Source: Deltaproteobacteria bacterium (GTDB lineage: Bacteria; Desulfobacterota; Desulfobacteria; Desulfobacterales; JAFDCJ01). Taken from it: a stretch of 13,843 nt of DNA. How positions within the stretch are numbered: the first letter of the stretch is position 1; each line of letters starts with the position of its first letter. Made by a program: the position numbers and the translations under genes. Positions 1 to 7,200 of this stretch are shown in pieces. The stretch covers positions 1 through 13,843 of the forward strand of contig JAJRVC010000286.1 of assembly GCA_024277475.1 (NCBI GenBank). The letters run 5' to 3'. The notes under the pieces were generated by a model. The model was not told where the DNA came from. It saw only the letters and a list, made by a program, of their open reading frames with translations, and searched no databases.

Positions 1-111
1 AGTTGGCATGCTGATTCGATTGACCCAATGTTAGCTTTGCGCATTTTAAGAGCCGACGATTGGTGGGAAGACTTCTGGAATCAACGGACTGAAGAATTAA
101 TGGCCGCATGA
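1..111 (+). CDS. C-terminal tail of a probable transposase (partial, 5' end outside window)
   Basis: An open frame runs from base 1 to a TGA at 109-111 and gives 36 residues with no start inside the window. It contains the pattern S-W-H-A-D, then M-L-A-L-R, then W-W-E-D-F-W. From memory this resembles the extreme C-terminus of ISKra4-type transposases, which end with a Trp, a short helix with an LxLR core and a W-x-D/E-x-F-W motif. The frame ends in an ATGA overlap with the longest possible start of the next gene. The family assignment is tentative because so little is visible. An unrelated C-terminus cannot be excluded. Confidence 0.45.
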   Translation, partial: SWHADSIDPMLALRILRADDWWEDFWNQRTEELMAA

Positions 112-164
112 TGACTACAACAGGGTTGATTTACACCCATTCAAAGATGGACCAAACAAAAGGT

Positions 165-1103
165 ATGCTTGATACAGTTTTACACATAGGAATGCACAAG
201 ACGGCCTCAACCTTCCTCCAGCAATGGTATTTCCCCCAACTTGAAGTCAACAGCTGTATGCAGCCTAAAGTCACCGGAGAATATATCAGCAGAAGCCCGG
301 ATTTTGATCCCGAACAATTTTATCATATAATCGAGTCAGAAACAGTGGCGTGTCCCGGATCTAACATCCTGCTCCTTTCGCATGAAGATTTCAGTGGGTC
401 GATATCCGGGGTTAAGACCCAGAAAAAATACCTGATTAGTGAACGTCTGGCCACGGCTTTTCCAGATGCCAGGGTTCTTGTTGTTGTCCGACGCCAACGC
501 GACTGGTTGAAGAGCCTCTATGCGTTTCGGGTATCTCTTTCAAAAAAGCACGAGGTGCGGTCTTTTGAGGATTTTCTGATAAAGAGGAAATTTGCAGAAA
601 ATGCGTTCGACAAGCTTCAGTATGATAAGCTGGTAGCCCTCTATGTACAGCATTTCGGTCGTTCAAATCTCCTGGTGCTGCCTTACGAATCGATCCGGAA
701 AGATTGGATGGGATTTCAACAGGCTGCGTGCAGCTTTATCGGGATTTCCAAACCAATCATGCTCAAGGGAACCGGGCCGATTGTTCTCGCCTCACCGAAA
801 AACATTAAGATTCTCAACCAGATACGTAGATGGAATTCCGGATTCCAGAAATTGAGGTGGTGTACGAAACTGCTCGGAAAAACAGGGCCGAAAACAGGTG
901 CTGCCTTGGATACAGCGTACTCAACGGTAAAAAAAAAGTGGCTGATTCCGATACTCGAGAAGTATCACGGGAGCAATTCCGAACCGCTTCAAATCCCCAC
1001 CGATATCGAGGAAAAACTTCAGAAAATAATTCCAGCAAGCAATCGCAGGCTTAACCGGATGGTCGATATTGATCTTGCGATGTACGAATATGATCTTGGT
1101 TGA
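165..1103 (+). CDS. Sulfotransferase family protein (PAPS-dependent)
   Basis: Probable cytosolic sulfotransferase that would move sulfate from PAPS to a sugar of the surface glycan. From an ATG at 165 the protein has 312 residues and begins M-L-D-T-V, then LHIGMHKTASTFLQ. This is the 5'-phosphosulfate loop, which in this family usually lies within the first ten residues or so. A second motif, ARVLVVVRRQRDWLKSLY, sits about 100 residues later and supplies the conserved Arg and Ser of the 3'-phosphate-binding site. The frame stays open to an ATG at 108 that overlaps the preceding stop. I prefer 165 because the extra 19 residues lack family features and may be read from the end of a mobile element. 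No good ribosome-binding site separates 108, 147 and 165. The acceptor is unknown. A hairpin follows the stop, and the next gene converges on it. Confidence 0.75.
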   Translation: MLDTVLHIGMHKTASTFLQQWYFPQLEVNSCMQPKVTGEYISRSPDFDPEQFYHIIESETVACPGSNILLLSHEDFSGSISGVKTQKKYLISERLATAFPDARVLVVVRRQRDWLKSLYAFRVSLSKKHEVRSFEDFLIKRKFAENAFDKLQYDKLVALYVQHFGRSNLLVLPYESIRKDWMGFQQAACSFIGISKPIMLKGTGPIVLASPKNIKILNQIRRWNSGFQKLRWCTKLLGKTGPKTGAALDTAYSTVKKKWLIPILEKYHGSNSEPLQIPTDIEEKLQKIIPASNRRLNRMVDIDLAMYEYDLG

Positions 1104-1105
1104 AT

Positions 1106-1125
1106 CCCTGCGGATGACAGCAGGG
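1106..1125 (+). terminator. Hairpin after the sulfotransferase stop, possible weak terminator
   Basis: CCCTGC (1106-1111) pairs with GCAGGG (1120-1125) around an 8-base loop, starting 2 bases after the stop codon. No T-tract follows, so a classical intrinsic terminator is not shown. A 12-bp perfect palindrome ACTCAATTGAGT lies at 1158-1169, between the two convergent stops. Confidence 0.3.
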
Positions 1126-1177
1126 GTACGACATTCCTTTGGAGTAAAATCGAACCCACTCAATTGAGTAGCTTCGG

Positions 1178-2581
1178 TCAAGTACGAATGTGGAAAATGT
1201 TCCTGCCTATTTGATCAATTTTCAGATCGCTATCTTCACCGAGCACTTGCTGAAATCGGGATACCTTCTCGCAGACTTTTTCAATGGAAACTCCGGGAAA
1301 ACGAAACCGCTGGAACGGCGGTCTGCTGTCTGAAGCGGAGAGGTGTGAATCTGATCTCTTTTTCATATTGTACGAGGTTGTCTTAAACCATTCTTCCAGC
1401 CGGTTGCGTAAAGACGGCTTTGGCGATTTGAGTCGGCTATCCGCCGTGTTGTCGAGAACATCAATGATCCGTTCACAGGCCAGGGGTCCCTTTTGCGCAG
1501 CTATATGTTGCGCGAATAGTTCCTGCCGTTCATCGTCATTGCCGGCGCTGAGTTGGCCGGCCAAAATTTTTTTTAGCGTTGCCTGCAATGCTTCAAAATC
1601 AAAACACTGGTGACTCAGCAGGTTGGGCAAACGGTAAAAATCATCATCATAATCCTCATTGACAATTGCCCGATAGCTGATGGTGGGAAGCTGCATCGCA
1701 TACGCCTCTACCGCGGTGGTGCAGCCATTATGAATAAGTGCCTGAGCAGCTAGCAGCCAGGGGACCACGTTGCCCTCATTGGTCACCTGTACGTGCTTGC
1801 ATTGGGCAGCGATTTTGCGATAAACCTTGTCGCTTTCCATGGGATGAGGCCGGATAATAATTGTTTTATCCGGAAAGACACGGTCCAGGGCCGGGATGAG
1901 TTGCTGGAAGGTTTCAAAAATAGCCTGTTTGTGATCCGTCCACCTCTCGATATACTCTCGGCTCATTCCGATTGCCGATCGTCCGAACTTGGGTATCTCC
2001 GCCGGGCTTTTAACCGGTTGTAAGAGATTTAACTCCGGGAGAACAGCGTGTACGTGATTGAAGTTGGTATTTATGAGAATTAAGTCGCCGAAGCTGTCAC
2101 GAATCTTTTGCACTTCATTATTAAAAAAAGGTCGCATTTCAGGCCGCAGCAAGTCGCCTCGCGGGTTGCCGGTGATGTGGATGGTTGTGTCCTGTGGGAT
2201 ATCGGGATATTGCCGCCACAAATTGGCGCTATCTTCACCCCAGGCAAACAAATGAGACATATGCTTTACCGCCAGAGGCGAGAGTCGACGGGAGAAATAG
2301 ATTGCGGGTGGCTGGTGGACCACCGCCTCTTCATCCCAGGCAACGATTTTATAGCCAAGCTGGTGCATTAATTCAAATTTACGCTTGCTGCCTGATCTCA
2401 GGTCCTTGGCAATATAGACACTCCCCGGGAAAGAATCGATTCGGGATTTTAGCTCCTTGCGACTTCCGATAACCGAGGAATATCCACGTTTTGCTGCAAT
2501 ACAGGCAAGCAGAAGCTTGGCATCAAATTCGCGGATCTGCTCTTCCACTGGAATCTGCAATATTGTTTTCTTCGTTATCAT
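1178..2581 (-). CDS. Surface carbohydrate biosynthesis protein, GT-B-like (paralogue 1 of 3)
   Basis: A 467-residue protein that I recognise as the surface-polysaccharide biosynthesis family found in O-antigen and capsule loci (from memory, TIGR04396). Its exact reaction is not established. Motifs in order: PVEEQIREFD with KLLLACIAA (11-30), WDEEA (82-86), SRRLSP with SHLFAWG (97-115), GNPRGD (138-143), NTNFNH (171-176), RPHP (244-247), NEGNVVPWL (268-276), HNGCTT with EAY (284-293). The RPHP segment followed by a small-residue-rich segment and EAY resembles the nucleotide-binding half of CDP-glycerol and CMP-sugar transferases with GT-B fold. There is no signal peptide or membrane segment, so it is probably cytosolic or peripheral. 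The start is fixed by alignment with its two paralogues and by a GAAGG next to the ATG. It is separated from the minus-strand block and has its own sigma-70-like promoter at 2620-2649. Confidence 0.8.
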   Translation of the reverse strand: MITKKTILQIPVEEQIREFDAKLLLACIAAKRGYSSVIGSRKELKSRIDSFPGSVYIAKDLRSGSKRKFELMHQLGYKIVAWDEEAVVHQPPAIYFSRRLSPLAVKHMSHLFAWGEDSANLWRQYPDIPQDTTIHITGNPRGDLLRPEMRPFFNNEVQKIRDSFGDLILINTNFNHVHAVLPELNLLQPVKSPAEIPKFGRSAIGMSREYIERWTDHKQAIFETFQQLIPALDRVFPDKTIIIRPHPMESDKVYRKIAAQCKHVQVTNEGNVVPWLLAAQALIHNGCTTAVEAYAMQLPTISYRAIVNEDYDDDFYRLPNLLSHQCFDFEALQATLKKILAGQLSAGNDDERQELFAQHIAAQKGPLACERIIDVLDNTADSRLKSPKPSLRNRLEEWFKTTSYNMKKRSDSHLSASDSRPPFQRFRFPGVSIEKVCEKVSRFQQVLGEDSDLKIDQIGRNIFHIRT

Positions 2582-2619
2582 GCCTTCGCATAATCTCCCA
2601 TAAGTTTACCGGCCTTAGG

Positions 2620-2649
2620 ATCATATCCCAAAGAAACATTCAGTGTCAA
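2620..2649 (-). promoter_or_regulatory. Sigma-70-like promoter for the 1178-2581 gene
   Basis: On the minus strand TTGACA (2644-2649), an 18-base spacer and TATGAT (2620-2625) match the consensus in 11 of 12 positions. Transcription would start near 2613, leaving a leader of about 30 bases before the ATG at 2581. The rest of the 284-bp divergent gap (2582-2865) holds a plus-strand promoter candidate and otherwise A+T-rich sequence with no gene. Confidence 0.6.
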
Positions 2650-2809
2650 GCACATGGTAAAGTATACCTGTCGATCCTGTAATTGCACATCCTTTTCTTA
2701 CCGGTTTGAAATTATGTGCAAGAGAATATTTTTTTTATCTTGTCAATTTCAAATAAGGGTTCTGGATGTCTCTATAACCAATTAATATTGCAGAATAAAT
2801 AGTCTACTC

Positions 2810-2838
2810 TTGACAAATTTAGGGTAGAAAGATAGGCT
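2810..2838 (+). promoter_or_regulatory. Candidate promoter for the 2866-4155 gene
   Basis: TTGACA at 2810-2815 is a perfect -35 box. With a 17-base spacer the -10 position reads TAGGCT (2833-2838), a weak match. The predicted start would leave a leader of about 20 bases containing a good ribosome-binding site, GGAAGG at 2851-2856, nine bases before the ATG. Confidence 0.4.
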
Positions 2839-2865
2839 TGGTACTAAAAAGGAAGGCCATAATTT

Positions 2866-4155
2866 ATGTACTTATTTTTTATCAGACACTTTAATGACGT
2901 CGATCACATTACGCCTATCGTATGGAAAATGAGTCGGTGCAATCATCCCGTGACCGTATACTGCTTGAATCCTGAGTATGATCTAAACGGGGATTATCGC
3001 CTTCGATTTCTGAAACAGATAGGAGTTCAAGTTAAATTTATTTATGATGAATTTTATCAAGAATTAGGCCTAAAGCATAGAAAGCTGCGCTTGATCAGCC
3101 GGGTAAGTTTTGCCATTGCCAGAATATTTGATAATCGTTTCCAATCACCATTTTTTAATATATATACAGAATTTCGTTGCCGTGCTCAAAAAAAAGGTAA
3201 AAAATACTATAAGCAATCCAGAGAGAAATTTTATACCCAATCCTGGGCTCGTTTTATCCTTGAGAAATCCGCTGCTCGGATCCTGTGTTTTGACTGGGTA
3301 GCTCCCCATCGCTACGTTGTTGACGCATTCCTGATGGCCGCCAAGGAAATGTCGATACCCACCCTGTCGCTGCCTCATGGAATCTTCGTCTATACCAATG
3401 ATTCCGTAACCATCGAAGCCGGAGATGATGAAAGAAATTATAATAAATTCAATCTTTATGACCATGTTGTTGTTCAAAACGATTTGTTCAAGGAGGTTAT
3501 CGTGAAGTCGGGCATCAGTACTGAAAAGATTAATGTACTTGGAAGCGCCAGATACTGCAGCGAGTGGATGAAACAAAATAGAAAGATATTGCCGCGAAAA
3601 CTTGTATCGAAGGGGGAAAATCCAAAAAAACTTAAAATAGTATTTATGACGACTCGCCCTAAGTATAGGATAGACGTCGAAAAGATGCTGAAAACGTTTG
3701 ATATGTTATCTACAATTAATGAAATCGAGATGGTTGTCAAACCGCATACTAGAAGTGGCAAAGAAGCAGAAATTTATAGAGAGTTACCCTTAGCCAATGT
3801 ATCGGATCATTCTTCTGTGGAATTGTGTGAATGGATGGATGTTATGCTGGTAATTGGCTCCAGCATTCTTATCGAGGCTTTGGTTCAGCATAAGCCAGTT
3901 CTCTATTTGAAATATCTGCACGAAAATATAACCTTGTATGAACAACTCGAAGCGTGCTGGATCATACACAGTGACATCGAATTAAAGAGGGCGCTGTTGT
4001 CTCTGCATAGCAATAAAAAGGGGGTGCCCTATAGCGATAGAGGCACAAATCAATTTCTTTCGGAAATTATCTATGGCGGGCAAAATGAAAGGGACGTGCT
4101 GGGAGATTATGAACAATTCATCGTGAATTGTGCAGACAATAATATCGGGGGATAG
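2866..4155 (+). CDS. Capsule/O-antigen type transferase, GT-B-like, function unassigned
   Basis: A 429-residue protein without signal peptide or clear membrane helix. Motifs seen: a short N-terminal strand MYLFFIRHFND followed by DHITP, LSLPHG near 167-172, VLGSARYCSEW at 224-234, VVKPHT at 290-295, and VIGSSILIEAL at 329-339 followed by KPVLYLKY. The PHG, the LGS-ARY-x-EW element, the KPH segment and the GSS-x-x-x-EA helix are typical of capsule polysaccharide biosynthesis and CDP-glycerol transferase-like proteins of GT-B fold. The usual HP of the KPHP motif is HT here. It shares only this general layout with the three 1178-type paralogues, not their signature blocks. The start is supported by GGAAGG nine bases upstream. 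It diverges from the 1178-2581 gene and converges on the 4183-4567 remnant. Base use is more A+T-rich than in the outer genes. Donor and acceptor are unknown. Confidence 0.6.
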   Translation: MYLFFIRHFNDVDHITPIVWKMSRCNHPVTVYCLNPEYDLNGDYRLRFLKQIGVQVKFIYDEFYQELGLKHRKLRLISRVSFAIARIFDNRFQSPFFNIYTEFRCRAQKKGKKYYKQSREKFYTQSWARFILEKSAARILCFDWVAPHRYVVDAFLMAAKEMSIPTLSLPHGIFVYTNDSVTIEAGDDERNYNKFNLYDHVVVQNDLFKEVIVKSGISTEKINVLGSARYCSEWMKQNRKILPRKLVSKGENPKKLKIVFMTTRPKYRIDVEKMLKTFDMLSTINEIEMVVKPHTRSGKEAEIYRELPLANVSDHSSVELCEWMDVMLVIGSSILIEALVQHKPVLYLKYLHENITLYEQLEACWIIHSDIELKRALLSLHSNKKGVPYSDRGTNQFLSEIIYGGQNERDVLGDYEQFIVNCADNNIGG

Positions 4156-4182
4156 CGGCTCATCTGTTAACTCCGTGTTTTT

Positions 4183-4567
4183 TTAATAAATTATGTTTTT
4201 AGAGATGATATCTGTATGTTTGAGTATATCATCAATACTACTCACCCTCTCGAAAATTAGGCGTGTCATTGCTTTAGTAAAAGCTGCATTTGGAATAAGG
4301 CCAACCAACGGCAATACTTTGAGATTGCTTTTATTCCTTTTTTTACTTTTGGGTTTATATTTGTATTCCTCTATATGGCTTTCATCAGCATCTTACCATT
4401 GCTCGATTATCGATGTTGTCAATGCCGTTTTAGAATTCTCCAGATATAGCTCCTTGGGTAAATATTTATGGAATTTGGTAAGCCATATCTTAAGATCTTT
4501 TTTTCTTGCTGCTTTACCAAATACTTTTGAGTGCTCATTTTTTTTGCCAGGCATCTGCATAAGCCAT
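4183..4567 (-). pseudogene. Decayed small gene downstream of the SGNH-like gene
   Basis: On the minus strand an ATG at 4567 follows AGAGGAT with ideal spacing and lies 4 bases after the stop of the 4572-5846 gene. It starts M-A-Y-A-D-A-W-Q but stops after ten codons at a run of eight A (4538-4545). In the neighbouring frame, one base out, translation continues through KKDLKIWLTKFHKYLPKELY and reaches a lone in-frame TAA at 4393-4395. The same frame then stays open for a further 69 codons, including D-A-D-E-S-H-I-E-E-Y and GLIPNAAFTKAMTRLIFERV, to a TAA at 4183-4185. One base fewer in the A-tract and one sense codon in place of the TAA would restore a protein of about 130 residues. An ATG at 4560 alone would give an intact 55-residue product (4393-4560). 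I do not recognise the family. The opposite strand is also open here and hydrophobic, which I take as a shadow of this Lys-rich frame. The gap 4156-4571 holds nothing else I can see. Confidence 0.45.
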
Positions 4568-4571
4568 TTTT

Positions 4572-5846
4572 TTATCCTCTTTTCACGGTTTGACTTTGTT
4601 TTCTTTTAGCTTTGCTAGTCAACTTTATTTTTTTCCTGATACATAAAAATGCGATCCACAATTTTATTCTTAAAAAGGAGAAAGGGGTAAAATTGTTTTT
4701 ATTAAGAATAATTTTTAATCTGTAGTCATCTTGCAATCCCGATAATACTGGAAAGCTATATACTTGATACCGGCTTCGGTCATAATCCCTGGGGGAATTA
4801 TTTTTATCTAAAAAAAAAGTTACCAGCGAATTATGTATCATGAACTCTAATTTTTCATTTAAGTGTTTCTGCTCTTGTGGGTCGAGTAGCAAAATAGAAA
4901 CATTTTTGTTCGTTTTGTATAAGTCATCCCAGTCTTTATTAAAAACAATATTAGCATGGTTAAAATTTATATATTGGAAATTTTCAACCCTTTCCATGTC
5001 TTCTTCATAACAGTTAATATTAAAACCATCTTCTACATTCAGATTCAATGCGACATAACCCTCTTTTGCTCCGATTATGTTAATATTCAAATCGGCCAGA
5101 AAAGACGGTTTTAGGAATTTATTAATACTTCTAAGGCAACGATTCGTAATTTTTGTCATTCTTTGATATTGCGACTGTTTCCTTTTTTTGCCATCCTTTA
5201 AAAACAGGTTGTTTTTATCAAAATCGCCCCAAATATTAAAAGAAAGTGCATTGTCTGTTTTAAAAGAATACTTGTAATACCATTGATAATCGGTATCCTT
5301 TTTTTCGCCAAGCATACCTGCCACAAGATCGCCGACCTTTGCATTGCAATGTATGAAATCAGCTTTATAATCAGCTATGATCTGGCCTGTGTCGTGTGTG
5401 ATTTTATCAAAAAAATTGATAATCGTAACAGAAGTTTGTTTCACCTGTTTAAGCAATTCTATGTTATATAATTTGGCCAGTCGGGTATAGGCCGCATCCT
5501 CTCTTGGAAAGGCGGTGATAATATACACTTTTCTGCCTGATTTACAGAATAGCTCAAATAATTTTAATTGACGGCCTACTATTTTTTCAATTACCGCATC
5601 GCCCTCATCCCATGTTTTGTAAGCATCATTTAAGTGAAGTCTTAGGTTTGTTTCATTGAATGCAAAGATAATCGGCACATTGTCTTTTAAAAGGGTAACT
5701 ATGCTGATAATCTTTTTCGCCGTGCTGCGAAATAAATCATCCGTCAAAAAAAGGGTTGTATCACCGCGGCCGATAAATAAAGGGATAAAGGCACTATTAT
5801 AAGAGAATGCGCGAGAATGAGAATCTGAGATCAAATAATATTTCAT
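4572..5846 (-). CDS. SGNH/GDSL-like protein with a C-terminal Rossmann/methyltransferase-like region
   Basis: A 424-residue protein. The N-terminal 180 residues show the layout of SGNH hydrolases or acyltransferases: LISDSHSRAF at 5-14 (block I, Ser9 as candidate nucleophile, with Ser in place of the usual Gly before DS), FAFNETNLRLHL at 61-72 (block III position, comparable to the GEID-x-R-x-H element of polysaccharide-locus SGNH proteins), and DFIHCN at 163-168 (D-x-x-H catalytic pair). Residues about 250-350 contain NIIGAKEGYVALNL, then CYEEDMERVENFQ, then ILLLDPQEQ. This order recalls the glycine loop, acidic strand and motif II region of SAM-dependent methyltransferases, but the glycine loop is degenerate. 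Residues 386-424 are hydrophobic then very basic (Lys/Arg). It might add or remove acetyl groups on the glycan, which is inference. GGGGTGGG lies just before the ATG. The gene is strongly Lys/Asn/Ile-rich and A+T-rich compared with 6120-6974. Confidence 0.55.
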   Translation of the reverse strand: MKYYLISDSHSRAFSYNSAFIPLFIGRGDTTLFLTDDLFRSTAKKIISIVTLLKDNVPIIFAFNETNLRLHLNDAYKTWDEGDAVIEKIVGRQLKLFELFCKSGRKVYIITAFPREDAAYTRLAKLYNIELLKQVKQTSVTIINFFDKITHDTGQIIADYKADFIHCNAKVGDLVAGMLGEKKDTDYQWYYKYSFKTDNALSFNIWGDFDKNNLFLKDGKKRKQSQYQRMTKITNRCLRSINKFLKPSFLADLNINIIGAKEGYVALNLNVEDGFNINCYEEDMERVENFQYINFNHANIVFNKDWDDLYKTNKNVSILLLDPQEQKHLNEKLEFMIHNSLVTFFLDKNNSPRDYDRSRYQVYSFPVLSGLQDDYRLKIILNKNNFTPFSFLRIKLWIAFLCIRKKIKLTSKAKRKQSQTVKRG

Positions 5847-5920
5847 TGCCCACCCCGGACGAGCCGGTTGTACCCCATAGTTGCATAAACAACATGGTAA
5901 ATGACGGCTAATTGTCTGTT

Positions 5921-5929
5921 ATTATATCA
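5921..5929 (-). promoter_or_regulatory. Extended -10 promoter candidate for the 4572-5846 gene
   Basis: On the minus strand TGATATAAT (TG-n-TATAAT) is a perfect extended -10 element, with no good -35 box upstream. Transcription would start about 70 bases before the ATG at 5846. It overlaps a small inverted repeat, ATATC-a-GATAT (5925-5935), that could bind a regulator. Confidence 0.4.
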
Positions 5930-6056
5930 GATATCATAGTAAGGATAACATTTTCTCGATAATTTTTTGCCACAAATTGTACAAAATTCAGTTGTTGGAA
6001 CATTGCCACTAAGTGCTCCTATTCGTAATTACAGTGACGTATTAGTAGTAATATTT

Positions 6057-6088
6057 TTTCACCACGGAGTCACAGAGGACACAGAGGT
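6057..6088 (+). repeat. Dispersed intergenic repeat of the ACCACGGAGTCACAGAGG type
   Basis: The stretch contains ACCACGGAGTCACAGAGG and a second CACAGAGG unit (6071-6078 and 6080-6087). From memory, repeats of this ACCACGG-ACACAGAG type are scattered between genes in many environmental proteobacterial genomes. It lies just beyond the 3' end of the 6120-6974 gene. The remainder of 5847-6119 holds no gene. Confidence 0.5.
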
Positions 6089-6119
6089 ATTTTTCTTTTT
6101 TCCCATCGGAAACCGGATG

Positions 6120-6974
6120 CTATTTTGCCAGGCGCTGGACAATGGAATCTACAAAACGCAGGATGATGTTGCGGGCGGCCTTGCTGGAAAGATTCTGGAT
6201 GTAGACCGATGAGTACTCGGGTTCAATCACCGGATTATCGTCGAGCGTCCAGTCATCAAGATCATAGCCGATCAGCTCCATGTAGTTCCTGTAGGCGGGT
6301 TTGAACAGCTCGATGTCCTGTTCGGTAAGCCATTGGCGCCAGTCACCGGAGGCTTTTTTGCGCACGACTTTGGCCTTGCCCGTTGATACGGGAACTTCTC
6401 CATCCGCTTTGATTGCAAAGCCCAGGTATTTGTTGAGTGACTCAAAAATTCCGGAAATCATGTCTTCATATTTAAATAGAAACCAATCATTTCCCAGTTC
6501 TTTGACAAAAGCATGCATCCGATCGTAACGAACGCGCTCTTCGGCAACCACATCCTCATTTGAGCGGGGCCAGCTGTTGTGTCCGCTGTAACGGCACAGC
6601 TCCGCAAAAGAAATTGAGGTCGGGTCTTTTTCTTTTTTCAAGATCCGCTCGAGATGGGCTTCATACTGCTTTTTCCTGCCTTTGTACCCCTTGTGCCAGC
6701 GGTACAGCATGCGGCTGACTGCGGCATCACGGGGATCTCTGGCCATCCAGATCTTGCGGTCATACGATTCTTTTTTTAAATGCTCTTTGTACAGATCGAA
6801 GCTCTTGCCTTTGCGCTCTTCATAAGTGTGTTTGTATACCGCGTTTTCATAGTTGCCGATGTGTTTTCCGGGTTGGCCGCCGGAAAAAGCGTGGCAATTT
6901 GGAAGTCCACCGGCCACCTTGTACACCATCGCGGTGGTGCCCGATTTCCCTAGCCCTAAGATTAGAATTTTCAT
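6120..6974 (-). CDS. Sulfotransferase domain protein (PAPS-dependent)
   Basis: A 284-residue protein, the usual length for a compact cytosolic sulfotransferase. It begins MKILILGLGKSGTTAM, the 5'-phosphosulfate loop at residues 7-15. IWMARDPRDAAVSRMLYRW (75-93) gives the 3'-phosphate-binding Arg79 and Ser87. FLFKYEDM (about 165-172) is the usual YED element, and KKASGDWRQWLT (206-217) matches the C-terminal G-D-W-R/K loop that closes over PAPS. It is unlike the 165-1103 sulfotransferase outside the cofactor motifs, so it may act on a different acceptor position. AAAGGAT lies upstream of the ATG. Its base composition is nearer the outer genes than the A+T-rich 4572-5846 gene. Repeats flank it on both sides: an ACCACGG-type repeat after its 3' end and a CCGCAGAG-type inverted pair in front of it. 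Confidence 0.85.
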   Translation of the reverse strand: MKILILGLGKSGTTAMVYKVAGGLPNCHAFSGGQPGKHIGNYENAVYKHTYEERKGKSFDLYKEHLKKESYDRKIWMARDPRDAAVSRMLYRWHKGYKGRKKQYEAHLERILKKEKDPTSISFAELCRYSGHNSWPRSNEDVVAEERVRYDRMHAFVKELGNDWFLFKYEDMISGIFESLNKYLGFAIKADGEVPVSTGKAKVVRKKASGDWRQWLTEQDIELFKPAYRNYMELIGYDLDDWTLDDNPVIEPEYSSVYIQNLSSKAARNIILRFVDSIVQRLAK

Positions 6975-7000
6975 TTATTTTTCTATCCTTTCTCTGCCTG

Positions 7001-7032
7001 CCTCGTGAAATGCGGAGCCTGTTTCATCGAGG
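7001..7032. repeat. Hairpin in the leader of the 6120-6974 gene
   Basis: CCTCGTGAAA (7001-7010) is the near-exact inverse of TTTCATCGAGG (7022-7032), with a single extra base, around an 11-base loop. It begins about 27 bases upstream of the ATG. There is no T-tract on either side, so it is not a classical terminator. Confidence 0.4.
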
Positions 7033-7044
7033 TTACGTTTTCCA

Positions 7045-7154
7045 ATTAACCGCAGAGCTCGCTGAGAGCGCAGAGAAAGGCTAAAAAAATAGATGCCAGC
7101 TCCGCTGGAAACGGCCAAAGTATTTTGTTCCTCTGCGTTCTCTGCGGTGAGTTC
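7045..7154. repeat. Inverted pair of CCGCAGAG-type repeats, palindromic element
   Basis: The forward arm (7045-7080) contains ACCGCAGAG and GCGCAGAGAAAGG. The reverse arm (7128-7154) reads CCTCTGCGTTCTCTGCGGT, the inverse of the same motif. Between them lies a small stem CCAGC-tcc-GCTGG (7096-7108). The whole could fold into a large imperfect hairpin. It resembles widespread non-autonomous intergenic repeats, and no transposase is encoded. The remaining bases to 7200 hold nothing I can identify. Confidence 0.5.
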
Positions 7155-7200
7155 TTTTATATGTTATCGTATTTATGAAATAGTGTACTTACGTTGAAAT

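Noticed and set aside
108..164. Translational coupling of the sulfotransferase at the ATGA overlap
   Set aside because: The upstream frame looks like a transposase, and the family N-terminus begins at about 165, so the overlap is more likely chance read-through.
4178..4184. T7 run after the 2866-4155 gene as an intrinsic terminator
   Set aside because: No convincing G+C-rich stem precedes it, so only a T-tract can be claimed.
4193..4609. Plus-strand open frame of 138 codons, very hydrophobic
   Set aside because: It lies opposite a Lys-rich minus-strand frame and the tail of the 4572-5846 gene. Long T-rich stretches read as Phe/Leu/Ser by default, and it has no ribosome-binding site.
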